From Spirochaetaceae bacterium (GTDB taxonomy: Bacteria; Spirochaetota; Spirochaetia; SZUA-6; Bin103), in the NCBI GenBank assembly GCA_028820215.1, contig JAPPKD010000167.1, positions 1-36,437 of the forward strand: a DNA stretch of 36,437 nucleotides. The letters run 5' to 3'. The first letter of the stretch is position 1. Each line of letters starts with the position of its first letter. The notes under the pieces are model-generated. The model made no database searches, was not told the DNA's origin, and saw only the letters and a program-made list of their open reading frames with translations. The position numbers were made by a program, and so were the translations under genes. This document shows, piece after piece, positions 6,341 through 14,421 of this stretch.

Positions 6341-8683
6341 TCAGCCGAGCATGCGATAGCCCACTCCGCGCTCGGTCTGGATGTAGGACGGGCTGGCCGC
6401 GTCGTCGCCCAGCCGCCGGCGGAGCTTCCTGATGAAGGTGCGCACCAGCTCCGTGTCGTCCGTCTCCCGACGGCCCCATACCTGGCGCAGCAGCGTGTCG
6501 TAGGTGGTCACCCGCCCCGCGTTGAGCGACAGGACGCGCAGCAGCTCGTACTCGGTGGCCGTCAGCCGCACCGGCCGGCCGGCCACCGTTGCCTGGCGCC
6601 GCTCGTAGTGGACGGCCAAGTCGCCGCTCACGAACGGTTCGGGCTCGGCGCGCCCGCGCAGGGCGGCGCGGACGCGTGCCGTCAGCTCCGTCGGTGAGAA
6701 CGGCTTGACGATGTAGTCGGCCGCGCCGGTCTCCAGGGCGCGCGCGATCGTCTCGTCGCGGCCGTAGCCGGAGATGAAGATGACCGGCTGGTCGGCCAGC
6801 TCCGGGACCCGCTCCATCATCTCGATGCCGTCCGTCCCGGACAGCATCAGGTCCAGGAGCACCAGCCGCGGCTTGTCCGTGCGGATGAGGCGGGACACGT
6901 CCCGATAGTCGCCGGTGACGACCGGCGCGTAGCCCGCGGCCGAGAGCGCGTTGCGCACGTAGCGGAGCGTCTGAGGATCGTCGTCGACCACCAGGATTCG
7001 CTCCGGGTCGCGCCCGTGCCGGGCGGGCCGCGGACGGTCGGCGAGGAGGCCGGCCGCCGGGCCCTGTTCCTCCGCCGCCGGGAGCGTGAAGGTGACCCGG
7101 GTGCCCTGGCCGGCTCCGCCGCTCTCGGCCCGGATGCGGCCGCCGTGCGCTTCCACCAGCCCCTTGCAGATGGACAGGCCCAGGCCGATGCCGCCGGTGC
7201 CGGGTTCGCGGTCGCCCTCGCCGGTGCCGGCGTACTTGCTGAACAGGTGCGGCAGGCGCTCCGCCGGAACGCCGCGGCCCTCGTCGGCGACCGACACCGC
7301 GACCTGCAGGCCGTCGCGCAGGGCGGCCACCCGGATCGGAGCGGAGCCCGGGGAGTACGCGGCGGCATTCGCGAGGAGGTTGTTCAGGACCTGCACGATA
7401 CGCGGCCGGTCGGCCATTACCCGCGGCAGGTCCGGAGGAAGGTCGAGCAGGACCCGATGCGCGCCGCCGCCGCTCAGGAAGGTGTTCCGCGCCTGGTCCA
7501 CCAGCGCAGGCACCTCCGACGGCTCGGGGGAGACCGAGAGGGTGCCGGTCTCGATGCGCCCGGCGTCGAGCAGGTCGCCGATCAGGCCGCGCATGTGGTC
7601 GGCCTGCTGGTCGATGATGCGGAAGAACTGCACCATCTCGGCCGGGTCCAGGCCGGGCGAGGCGCCGAGCACGGTGGCCGCCGAGCCCTTGATCGAGGTC
7701 AGCGGCGCGCGCAGCTCGTGGCTGACCATGCCCAGGAACTCCGCCCGCAGCCGCTCCAGTTCCTGGAGCGGCGCCATGTCCTGCATGGTGACGACCAGCG
7801 ACTCCACCGCGCCGTCCGCGGAGCGGATGGGCGTGGCGTTGACCAGGGCCGTGGCGCTGCGTCCGCCTGGTACGGAGAGCACGACCTCCTCGGCGCGCAC
7901 CGTTTTCACGCTCCGGAGCGCCTGCGCCAGCCGGGCCTCGGCGAGGGGGACTTGGCGTCCGTCGGCGCGCCGCACGACCAGCGCGTCCTTGAGCTGCTCC
8001 ACCGTGCCGCCCGGCATGCACAGGCCCTCCACGATCCGCCGCGCCTCGCGATTGAGCGACACCGGACGGCCGGTGCGGAGATCGATGACGACCACGCCGA
8101 CCGGCGAGGTCTCGACCAGCGCCTCCAGGTCGGCGCGCACCCGCCGCTCGTCGCGGTGCGCGCGGGCGTTGACGATGGCCGCCGCCGCCTGCGATGCGAA
8201 CAGCAGCATCACCTCCTCGTCCTCGTCCGTGAACTCCCGGCCATCTTCCTTCCCGACGACGAAGAAGCTGCCGACCCGCACGTCCCGGTGGCGTATCGGC
8301 GTGCCCAGGAAGGCCGTCGGGAGCACCAGGTCCGTGGCGTAGCCGAGCGAGCGCACGTACTCGGCGTAATTTGCGAGCCGGATCGGGCCCGGAAGCCCGT
8401 TGAGGTGGTCGAGGAGATCCAGCGCCTCGGTCCCCCCCTCCTCCAGCCGCCGGTGGTCGGCGGCGGTGAAGCCGGACGTGACGAAATCATCCAGGATCGC
8501 GTCGTCCCCGGAGGTGATCATGCCGCGCGCGGCGCCGGTCAGCGCGATGGCGCTCTCCAGGACCTCGCGCAGCACGGTGTCGAGGTCGAGGCTGCCATTG
8601 GTGCGCAGGATGGCGGCGCTCAACCCGGAGATGCGCTCGCGCAGCGCCCGGTTCTCCCGCAGGAGTTCGTCGCGCGGTGGCAT
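6341..8683 (-). CDS. One-piece two-component protein: GAF-PAS-kinase-receiver-OmpR DNA-binding
   Basis: This 780-residue soluble protein joins a whole signalling pathway. A short coiled start (1-25) is followed by a GAF-like domain (~30-178) and a PAS-like region (~185-305). HisKA has H322 in GMVSHELRAPLTS. The ATPase domain has an N box (LNNLLANAAAYSP ~433-445) and GTGGIGLGLSI. The receiver has D568-D569 and acceptor D611 (LVLLDLMLSGTDG), with Lys660 in YIVKPFSP. A PhoB/OmpR winged helix (~685-780) ends ERGVGYRMLG. The kinase and receiver are typical; having an OmpR output in the same chain is less common. ATG at 8683 starts the coiled helix. A phased repeat array lies immediately upstream and may be its own operator. 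Confidence 0.9.
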   Translation of the reverse strand: MPPRDELLRENRALRERISGLSAAILRTNGSLDLDTVLREVLESAIALTGAARGMITSGDDAILDDFVTSGFTAADHRRLEEGGTEALDLLDHLNGLPGPIRLANYAEYVRSLGYATDLVLPTAFLGTPIRHRDVRVGSFFVVGKEDGREFTDEDEEVMLLFASQAAAAIVNARAHRDERRVRADLEALVETSPVGVVVIDLRTGRPVSLNREARRIVEGLCMPGGTVEQLKDALVVRRADGRQVPLAEARLAQALRSVKTVRAEEVVLSVPGGRSATALVNATPIRSADGAVESLVVTMQDMAPLQELERLRAEFLGMVSHELRAPLTSIKGSAATVLGASPGLDPAEMVQFFRIIDQQADHMRGLIGDLLDAGRIETGTLSVSPEPSEVPALVDQARNTFLSGGGAHRVLLDLPPDLPRVMADRPRIVQVLNNLLANAAAYSPGSAPIRVAALRDGLQVAVSVADEGRGVPAERLPHLFSKYAGTGEGDREPGTGGIGLGLSICKGLVEAHGGRIRAESGGAGQGTRVTFTLPAAEEQGPAAGLLADRPRPARHGRDPERILVVDDDPQTLRYVRNALSAAGYAPVVTGDYRDVSRLIRTDKPRLVLLDLMLSGTDGIEMMERVPELADQPVIFISGYGRDETIARALETGAADYIVKPFSPTELTARVRAALRGRAEPEPFVSGDLAVHYERRQATVAGRPVRLTATEYELLRVLSLNAGRVTTYDTLLRQVWGRRETDDTELVRTFIRKLRRRLGDDAASPSYIQTERGVGYRMLG

Positions 8684-8696
8684 GGGGCCGATCGTA

Positions 8697-8751
8697 TCGT
8701 GAATTCACGAAAGAATCACGATTATTCACCGCATGGCCACGAACCGTTCAC
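8697..8751. promoter_or_regulatory. Phased TTCAC array between divergent genes (candidate operator)
   Basis: On the plus strand ATTCAC occurs at 8703-8708, AATCAC at 8714-8719, ATTCAC at 8724-8729 and GTTCAC at 8746-8751, with a poor match (GGCCAC) at 8735-8740. Spacings are 11, 10, 11 and 11 bases, one helical turn each. The first copy also forms a perfect 14-bp palindrome TCGTGAATTCACGA (8697-8710). OmpR/PhoB-type winged helices bind tandem direct repeats with 11-bp periodicity, and the adjacent gene (start 8683) encodes such a domain. The site lies in the divergent promoter region shared with the DUF1232 gene. Autoregulation is inferred. Confidence 0.5.
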
Positions 8752-8769
8752 GGACATGCGGCCCGTCCG

Positions 8770-9428
8770 ATGTATGCTCGGTCCGTGGACCCCGCCCCCC
8801 TGTTGGCCGCGGCGGGCTTCGCGCTGACCGTGGCCATCGTCGTCCGGGAGATCCTGGTGAAGGGCGTTCCCGGCACGCGCCGGCAGCGGTGGGCGCCTGC
8901 GGAACGCCCGCTCCCCGCCGGCTCGGCGCAGCAGGCGCGGCGGCGGCTCGCCGGCCTGCTGCTTGCCTATTCCTTCTCCGCCGGACGGATCGGCAGAGGG
9001 TCGTCCGCGGCCGGGAGTGCGGAGCGTGCCGGGGAGTACGCGGCGGAGTACGGCGACGCGTCGTTCCGGGACAAGCTGCGCACCGCCGCGCGGCACGCCG
9101 GCAGCGCTGTGGTCGAACGGGCGCTGGCGCTCAGGTACGTGGCGGTGTCCGCGGAGACGCCGGCCTGGGCACGGGAGTGCGCCCACGCCGCCCTTGGTTA
9201 CTTCATCGTGCCGCTGGACGCGATTCCGGACGCCGCGCCGGCCGGGTTCTGCGACGACCTGGCCTGGCTGTCCTGGCGACGGCGCTGAGGGCGGTCGCCG
9301 CCTACGTCACGCCGGCGATCCGGGCGCGCGCCGCGCGGAAGGCCAGGAAGGTGTGCGGCCTTGCGGAAGGCCCGCGGGACGCGCTGAACCGCCCTGCGGC
9401 CGGTGAGTGGCCGCCGACCGCGCTGTGA
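8770..9428 (+). pseudogene. DUF1232 membrane protein, frameshifted by a 5-bp tandem duplication
   Basis: The first frame runs from ATG 8770 (GTG 8785 is an alternative) to a stop at 9288. It has one N-terminal hydrophobic helix, a disordered basic middle and the DUF1232 core YFIVPLDAIPDAAPAGFCDDLA. The rest of the domain, VLATALRAVAAYVTP and a basic helix, continues in another frame to a stop at 9428. The break coincides with CTGGC repeated twice in tandem at 9259-9268; removing one copy restores the consensus DDLAVLATALRAV. DUF1232 proteins are small membrane proteins of unknown role. Either a recent inactivation or an assembly error. Confidence 0.8.
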
Positions 9429-9446
9429 CCGCCGCCCCGCGCGGGC

Positions 9447-9923
9447 TCAGGCCGGGAAATCGCCGAGCATCCACGAGAGAAACGCGCCGATGCGCTGACG
9501 CAAGGCCGCCAGGGTGGCGGGCACGCGGTCGGCCAGCGCCTGGAGGCGGTCGGCTTCCAGTCCCGATCCATAGACGTTGCGGAAGACGTGCCGGAAACGC
9601 AGATACTCGCCCAGCTCCTTCGATAGCTGGGCATCGATCACGGCAGGCCGGACCTTCGGGATCTCCAGGACCATGTCGCCGAGGAGCTCCTGATGCCACC
9701 GCTCGGCCTGCGGTACGCCTCCGTTCAGCTCGCCTGCGATGCGCACGAAGGTCCGCTCCACCCCGCTGTAGAAGTCGTGCAGGATCGATCCTCGAGCCCG
9801 CAGCGAATAGGTGTCGGGCCCGCTCGGAGCGCCCGCCAGCTCCTGCGCGAGCTGTTCCAGGCTGGCGAGCTCGTTGGTGACCTCCGCGGCCAGCCGCCGG
9901 AGAAGCGTCTCTTCGCGCGTCAC
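9447..9923 (-). CDS. HepT-like HEPN protein (putative toxin of MntA/HepT pair)
   Basis: This 158-residue all-helical protein resembles the HepT-like family. The conserved block is IDAQLSKELGEYLRFRHVFR followed by NVYG. In HepT toxins the RNase motif is R-x4-H-x-Y; here R111-HVFR-N116-V-Y118 has Asn in place of His, which would be expected to weaken RNase action (I am not certain how common this is among relatives). Its GTG start overlaps the TGA of the upstream nucleotidyltransferase by 4 bases, so they are coupled. In characterised pairs MntA AMPylates HepT near this motif to silence it. It is cytoplasmic. Confidence 0.75.
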   Translation of the reverse strand: MTREETLLRRLAAEVTNELASLEQLAQELAGAPSGPDTYSLRARGSILHDFYSGVERTFVRIAGELNGGVPQAERWHQELLGDMVLEIPKVRPAVIDAQLSKELGEYLRFRHVFRNVYGSGLEADRLQALADRVPATLAALRQRIGAFLSWMLGDFPA

Positions 9924-10255
9924 AGTTCGGTTCCGTGCTCGCGGAGGGCGGCGAGCAGCGCCGGCGCCGCCGTCTCCCCGGCGGTGAGGTCCAGCGGGAA
10001 CCCGGTCATGGCGGCGGCTTCGGCCGACACCGCGTAGAATCGCCGGGGCGGGATGCCGTCGGCGACGAGGTCGATGTCCGAGCGATGGGTGAACGGCCGC
10101 GTCCGGTCGAAGGCGGAGCCGATGCCGACGACCTTGCGGGCGCCCGCGCGCTTCAGGAACCGTGCGATGCGGCGTGCGTCCTCCTCCGCGCGGTCACGAT
10201 CCCCGGACTCGAAGTGGGTGGCGCGAATGTGGGCGAGGAGCACGTTGCGGTCCAT
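9920..10255 (-). CDS. MntA-like minimal nucleotidyltransferase (putative antitoxin)
   Basis: This is a 111-residue minimal nucleotidyltransferase. The fold signature is VVGIGSAFDRTRPFTHRSDI followed by DLV: the GSxF loop at 46-49 and the metal-binding pair D60/D62. The family partner of HepT transfers AMP groups to the toxin. ATG at 10255 is chosen because it precedes the first helix, and the longer open frame upstream is Arg/Ser noise. It overlaps the HepT-like gene by a GTGA. The gene order antitoxin then toxin is the usual one for this type VII module. Confidence 0.8.
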   Translation of the reverse strand: MDRNVLLAHIRATHFESGDRDRAEEDARRIARFLKRAGARKVVGIGSAFDRTRPFTHRSDIDLVADGIPPRRFYAVSAEAAAMTGFPLDLTAGETAAPALLAALREHGTEL

Positions 10256-10283
10256 GGCATCGGCCAATCTACCCGATATGGCG

Positions 10284-10619
10284 CTAGCGCCGGACTCGCG
10301 TGTAGGAGTCGACCTGGAATTGCGCCGGGAAGCCGGGGCCGGCCGCCTCGCGGATGACCTGGCCGCGGACGGTGACGTGGAGCTGCTGCAGCGTGCGCAG
10401 CTCCGGCGCCAAGTCGCCGACGATCTCATAGTGGTCGGTCTCGGTGACCAGGACCAGGATGGTCCGCGGCGCCGAGCCGGTCACCGTCACCCGGCCGGTG
10501 AGCTCGATGACCTGGTCCGGCTGCGGCGGGTCCGGCGCGGCAGGCCCCTCCTCCGCCGGGGAGGCGCAGGCCAGGAGCACGCCGGCGGACAGGGCAACGG
10601 CCGCGCCGGCGCGCATCAT
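10284..10619 (-). CDS. Small lipoprotein with an OB/beta-type domain, unknown
   Basis: This 111-residue protein has an N-terminal hydrophobic stretch ending in a lipobox (VLLACAS, Cys at 18), so it is exported and lipid-anchored. A Pro/Glu-rich linker (~20-36) leads to a beta-rich domain: VIELTGRVTVTG, TILVLVTETDHYEIVGDLA, LHVTVRGQVI, FQVDSYTRV. The strand pattern recalls small OB-fold lipoprotein domains, but I cannot name the family. It lies 18 bases downstream of the large peptidase-like lipoprotein gene on the same strand, so the two are probably co-transcribed, possibly with the nucleotidyltransferase/HepT pair that follows. Confidence 0.7.
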   Translation of the reverse strand: MMRAGAAVALSAGVLLACASPAEEGPAAPDPPQPDQVIELTGRVTVTGSAPRTILVLVTETDHYEIVGDLAPELRTLQQLHVTVRGQVIREAAGPGFPAQFQVDSYTRVRR

Positions 10620-10637
10620 GCCGTGACGCCCATCACG

Positions 10638-13493
10638 CTACTCCTTGACCACCACCGTGATGCGGTTCTCGGACTCCGCGGTGACGCTCAGGCGGAGGGT
10701 GCCGCTCTGGCGCCCCAAGGTGGTGTACATGTTGGAATGTGGCGGCTGCGTGCGGTCATTGAACGACGGCAGCGGGTGCAGGTACGGACCCGGCCGCGCC
10801 AAGCGTCCGGGCGCGTAGATGTAGTTGTACAGGTTGATCGAGCCCAGCCGGAACTCCAGGCCGCCGGCAGATGAGATGCTCCAGGTGCCGGTGTTGTACT
10901 GGTACGGGGCAGGCGCGTCGGTGTTGTCCGACAGCAGGTTGGCAGCCCCCCAGTTCGTCAGCAGGTCCAGGAAGGACTCGTCGTGGCCCTGGTTGCGCAC
11001 CGCCCCCTCGATGGCGCCGACGCCGGCGCGATCGCTCCGCACGATGTCGCCGAACAGCGCCGCGCCGCCGTAGTTGCGGGCCAGGTAGGCGCCGAACGCG
11101 TAGGCAATCGAGTAGTTGGCCAAGTAGCCGTCCCAGGTGGTGACCTGGATGTCGTTGTAGAGGTTGTAGCCCGGGAGGCGTGACCCCCGGTTCTCCGGAT
11201 CGCCCGCCGTGGGGTCGTCGTGGGCGACCGCGCGCGGTCCGTCGATCATCATCTTGTCGGCGACCAGGTCCTCGGCCACCTCGGATGCCTGCTCGTTGAG
11301 CCACGACTCGCTGATCGCGTCGCGGAGGACCGGCTTCTGGTAGTAGTGGATCATGTGCTGGAACTCGTGGGCCAGGGTGCCCAGCCACCCTTTCGGCCGG
11401 CGGTCGGTCACTTCCCAGGTGTCGCCGGTGGCCGTCGCCAGCCACGGCGAGTCCATGAAGAACGCCAGCCGCTCGAGCGAGTGTCGAAGCAGGGGATGAT
11501 CGGGCTGTCGCAGAATGTTGTGCACTCTCCAGAAGTAGCCGATGATGCGCGACCCCGTGACGTAGCCGTCGTTCTCGATATCGAAGGCGAAGATGTGGAT
11601 CTCGCGGGCGGCCTCCGCCGGAATCAGGAACGGCTGGCCGTCCCGCCCCAGCACGCCGTGCGGGCCCCAGGGCGCGCCGAAGATGGCCGTGACCCAGTCG
11701 TAGATGTCATTGCTTGCACCGGGACTCAGGAAGCGCTCGGCAACCGCGTCCACCATCTCCTGCGTGACGCAGTCGCCGCGGCTGGCGCAGGTGTCCTCCC
11801 ATTCCTGGTCGGCGATCCACAACGCGACGCTCGTGGTGCCGTCCGTCACGACCTTGCGGACGGTCGCGGGCACCAGGACGCGGTCAACCGCGTCGAAAAA
11901 GCTGATCTGGTCACCCTCGGCGACCGTGGGCCGCGCTTCCAGCGCCTGAATCCGGCCCGGGTCGGCCGATCCCTCCCACACGGGCGGGCCGTCGTTGAAG
12001 TTGTTGAACTCCGTGATCCACTTGATCCGCGGCGACACCTGCCCTCCCAGCACCGGCCGCGGCGTCGCCGGCTGCTCGGCCTGAGAGGCTGCGCGCTGCC
12101 CGTCCGCATACACCCGCTCGACCTGCGGGTCTACGTGGTAGTTGCCGGCGGTGGCGATGACGTACACCTCCGGCGAGGAGGATCCCAGGTTCAGCGTGTA
12201 GGGGGTCTGGTCGAGCACCTCGCCGTTCGGGTTGAGGACGAACACCTGGTCCCCGCTGCCGCGGTAGGTGTCCGAGAGGGCCGTCTCCGGGTCCGGCGCC
12301 GCGGCGTCGCCTACCTGGAAGCGCGTGATCAGCGTTCCGGTGCCGCGGTCGCTGGACACGCCGGAACCGGCGAAGGTGCCGGTGAAGGTGGTCACGGTTC
12401 CGTGGTTGTAGACGCTGACCACGTAGTTGGTCTCAGCAGCGTCGCAGTTGTCGTCGTGCGTGACGCGCACCTCGTAGAGCCCGGGCGGCGGCGTCCCACC
12501 GGTCCACGCGACGTGCTCGTTGCGAATGGGCGGGCCCGAGCAGAAGTCGCCGGATTCGAGGTCCAGCTCGCCGCCGCTCTCGATCACCCACGCATTCTCG
12601 TAGACTTCGTCCCCGTTCGGGTCCGCCACGTGCAGGTCCAGGTCGGCGTCCGTGTCCCACGACACGGTGACCTGCACGTCGCCGAAGCTCACGGGGGCAT
12701 TGAAGACCCGGTGGCAGTCCGGCAGGCCGACCGCCCCGCCGGCATCCACGCCGACACCCATGAGGCAGACAGGCGGCAGCTCGCCCAGGTCGTCGAGGTC
12801 GAATTCCACCCGTGCGACCAGCCGCTGAGGGGAGGCGCCGTCCGGCAGGTCGATCTCGTAATAGCCGAAATCGATGACGGTACCGCTGATCGAGCTGATC
12901 GAAAGGAGCAGCTTGTCCGTGCCCGGCCCGGGCTCGACGTCCAGGAAGACCGATCCGCCGGCCGCGTAGACGTGGTTGCCCGCCACCGTGACGGCGGGGC
13001 CGCCGCTGGGCTCCGGCACATCCTCGAACCGCACCACGCCGGACACGCCGTCCGCTTCAATCGCCGCCACGATGGTCGCGATCAGGGAGAACTCCGCGAC
13101 CGTGATGGTGAACTCGAGCGTGGCGGCCTGGTCCTTCTCGTCCCGCGCCGTGTAGGTCATGTCGTAGGCGCCGGTCTCGGTCGGCGTGCCCCTGAGCTCG
13201 CGCGCCGCCGCGTCGAACTGCAGCCCCGGGATCTCGGGAGTGAGGGAGTAGGTCAGGGCGCCCGATCCGCCGGTGGCGGCGGGCAGGACCAAGGGGGTGA
13301 TCTCCTCGTCGACCGTGTAGGCCTTCGGGGCGTCAATGGTCGCCGCGAACGTCGGCGGCCCGACCGGCGTCGTCGCGGGGCAGCCGAGGGCTACCAGTGC
13401 CGCGAGCGCGACCGGCGCGAGGGTCCATACTCCGCGCTGACGACGCGGGCGGGGGTTCTTTGTCGATGTGTCCACGGTCTCGGAGCCTACCAC
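10638..13493 (-). CDS. Large lipoprotein: Ig-like, DUF2135-like and HEFQH metallopeptidase domains
   Basis: This 951-residue exported protein has a hydrophobic signal ending in lipobox ALVALGC (Cys38). An Ig-like He_PIG-type domain follows (~55-132, with GLQFDAAARELRGTPTETG). A beta domain (~270-365, VTVSWDTDADLDLHVADPNG and a later LYEVRVTHDDNC) resembles DUF2135. A zinc-peptidase region has HEFQH at 709-713 in TLAHEFQHMIHYYQ and ESWLNEQASEVAED (E738 a likely third ligand), the pattern of M30 hyicolysin-like gluzincins. The start is GTG with a modest ribosome site; GTG at codon 7 is also possible. Likely acts at the cell surface on proteins or peptides; the true substrate is unknown. Confidence 0.8.
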   Translation of the reverse strand: MVGSETVDTSTKNPRPRRQRGVWTLAPVALAALVALGCPATTPVGPPTFAATIDAPKAYTVDEEITPLVLPAATGGSGALTYSLTPEIPGLQFDAAARELRGTPTETGAYDMTYTARDEKDQAATLEFTITVAEFSLIATIVAAIEADGVSGVVRFEDVPEPSGGPAVTVAGNHVYAAGGSVFLDVEPGPGTDKLLLSISSISGTVIDFGYYEIDLPDGASPQRLVARVEFDLDDLGELPPVCLMGVGVDAGGAVGLPDCHRVFNAPVSFGDVQVTVSWDTDADLDLHVADPNGDEVYENAWVIESGGELDLESGDFCSGPPIRNEHVAWTGGTPPPGLYEVRVTHDDNCDAAETNYVVSVYNHGTVTTFTGTFAGSGVSSDRGTGTLITRFQVGDAAAPDPETALSDTYRGSGDQVFVLNPNGEVLDQTPYTLNLGSSSPEVYVIATAGNYHVDPQVERVYADGQRAASQAEQPATPRPVLGGQVSPRIKWITEFNNFNDGPPVWEGSADPGRIQALEARPTVAEGDQISFFDAVDRVLVPATVRKVVTDGTTSVALWIADQEWEDTCASRGDCVTQEMVDAVAERFLSPGASNDIYDWVTAIFGAPWGPHGVLGRDGQPFLIPAEAAREIHIFAFDIENDGYVTGSRIIGYFWRVHNILRQPDHPLLRHSLERLAFFMDSPWLATATGDTWEVTDRRPKGWLGTLAHEFQHMIHYYQKPVLRDAISESWLNEQASEVAEDLVADKMMIDGPRAVAHDDPTAGDPENRGSRLPGYNLYNDIQVTTWDGYLANYSIAYAFGAYLARNYGGAALFGDIVRSDRAGVGAIEGAVRNQGHDESFLDLLTNWGAANLLSDNTDAPAPYQYNTGTWSISSAGGLEFRLGSINLYNYIYAPGRLARPGPYLHPLPSFNDRTQPPHSNMYTTLGRQSGTLRLSVTAESENRITVVVKE

Positions 13494-13539
13494 ACCCCGT
13501 TCTTGTGAGTGTCGCCTGCGCTTGGGTGTCGCGACCCGG

Positions 13540-14181
13540 TCAGCGCAGGGCGCCCAGGTCGAGGCGCAGGGACACGGTCAGCAGGTGGGAGAGGCGGTGG
13601 TCGACCTCGCTCTCCTCACCGAAGGCGAAGCGGGCGGTGCCGCGGTAGCGGGTGCTCACGCGCAGGCCGCCGTCCGTGTAGGTGATGCCGAGGGAGGCGG
13701 TGTAGAGCTGGCGGTTGCGCTCCGGCTGCTCGGCGTAGAGGTCGAACAGCGGTTTCAGCCAGCCGTCGAGGGCCAAGTCGCCGACCTTCAGGCGGGACTG
13801 CAGCTTGCCGCCGGCGGTGACGAGCAGCGGGGCGTCGCTCCGGCGCAGGATCAGCTCCGTGCCCAGGTTCAGCCGGTCGGTCAGGTCGAGGTCCAGGCGC
13901 GGCTGCACGCTCACCGACTGGGTGGCGCCCTCGGCCGGCTCGCGCGGATCGGAGCGGCTGGTCAGGCGGACCGGCAGCGTCAGGCGGGCCGCGTCGCCCA
14001 GGTCCTGACGCGCGCTGGTGAGCAGGGTGTGGCGGATGTAGGTGGGCTCCAGGACCTCCTCATCGTCCTCCTCCACGCCCTGCGCGGTCTCGTAGGTGAA
14101 GGTGAGCACCGGCAGGTCCTGAGCGAGGGCCGAGACGGCGAGCAGCAACGCGAGTGACGCGAAGGGGACGCGTGAGAGCAT
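13540..14181 (-). CDS. Probable outer-membrane beta-strand protein
   Basis: This 213-residue protein starts with a signal peptide (cleavage near VSALAQD). The rest consists of alternating polar/hydrophobic strands with turns (LTLPVRLTSRSD, SVSVQPRLDLDLTDRL, LRVSTRYRGTARFAFG) and ends SHLLTVSLRLDLGALR. Regular amphipathic strands about ten residues long suggest a small beta-barrel or barrel-like protein of the outer membrane. No family recognised. It ends 47 bases before the start of the large lipoprotein gene on the same strand and may head that operon (lipoprotein, small lipoprotein, nucleotidyltransferase, HepT). Confidence 0.65.
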   Translation of the reverse strand: MLSRVPFASLALLLAVSALAQDLPVLTFTYETAQGVEEDDEEVLEPTYIRHTLLTSARQDLGDAARLTLPVRLTSRSDPREPAEGATQSVSVQPRLDLDLTDRLNLGTELILRRSDAPLLVTAGGKLQSRLKVGDLALDGWLKPLFDLYAEQPERNRQLYTASLGITYTDGGLRVSTRYRGTARFAFGEESEVDHRLSHLLTVSLRLDLGALR

Positions 14182-14184
14182 GCC

Positions 14185-14421
14185 TTGATGATCGGCGGCC
14201 GGCGCGATCGCGTTGACGAGGTGGCGGAACCAGTGTTAACAGCGTTCTTGTGGCGGCCGCAGCTTCGCGACCCGGCCGACGAGATGGTGCTCGAAGCGGC
14301 CATCAACGGCAACGCCGATGCCCTGGTGACCTTCAACCGGCGGGACTTCGGCGATACTCCGGGTCGGTTCGGGATTGCCGTGCTGTCGCCCCGGCAAGCA
14401 TTGGGGAGGACAGAGCAGTGA
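14185..14421 (+). pseudogene. PIN-domain toxin, C-terminal half only
   Basis: Reading FLWRPQLRDPADEMVLEAAI then NGNADALVTFNRRDF and FGIAVLSPRQAL, this is the C-terminal half of a COG1569-type PIN ribonuclease. The acidic residues of DPADEMV and the TFNRRDF block are present. The N-terminal half, which would carry the first catalytic Asp of the fold, is missing: that DNA belongs to the opposite-strand outer-membrane-like gene. About 60 of ~78 encoded residues match, against ~140 in intact relatives, so it should be inactive. It overlaps the antitoxin gene by GTGA. Confidence 0.7.

Noticed and set aside
5868..8021. 717-residue minus-strand open frame
   Set aside because: Other-frame shadow of the hybrid sensor gene in GC-rich DNA; composition is Arg/Ala/Pro only.
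7016..8827. 603-residue plus-strand open frame
   Set aside because: Antisense of the hybrid sensor gene, which has clear conserved motifs on the minus strand.
9433..9445. CCGCGCGG palindrome between the convergent DUF1232 and HepT-like genes as a bidirectional terminator
   Set aside because: Stem too short and without T runs; common by chance in DNA this GC-rich.
11220..13508. 762-residue plus-strand open frame
   Set aside because: Antisense of the large lipoprotein gene; no recognisable domain and biased composition.
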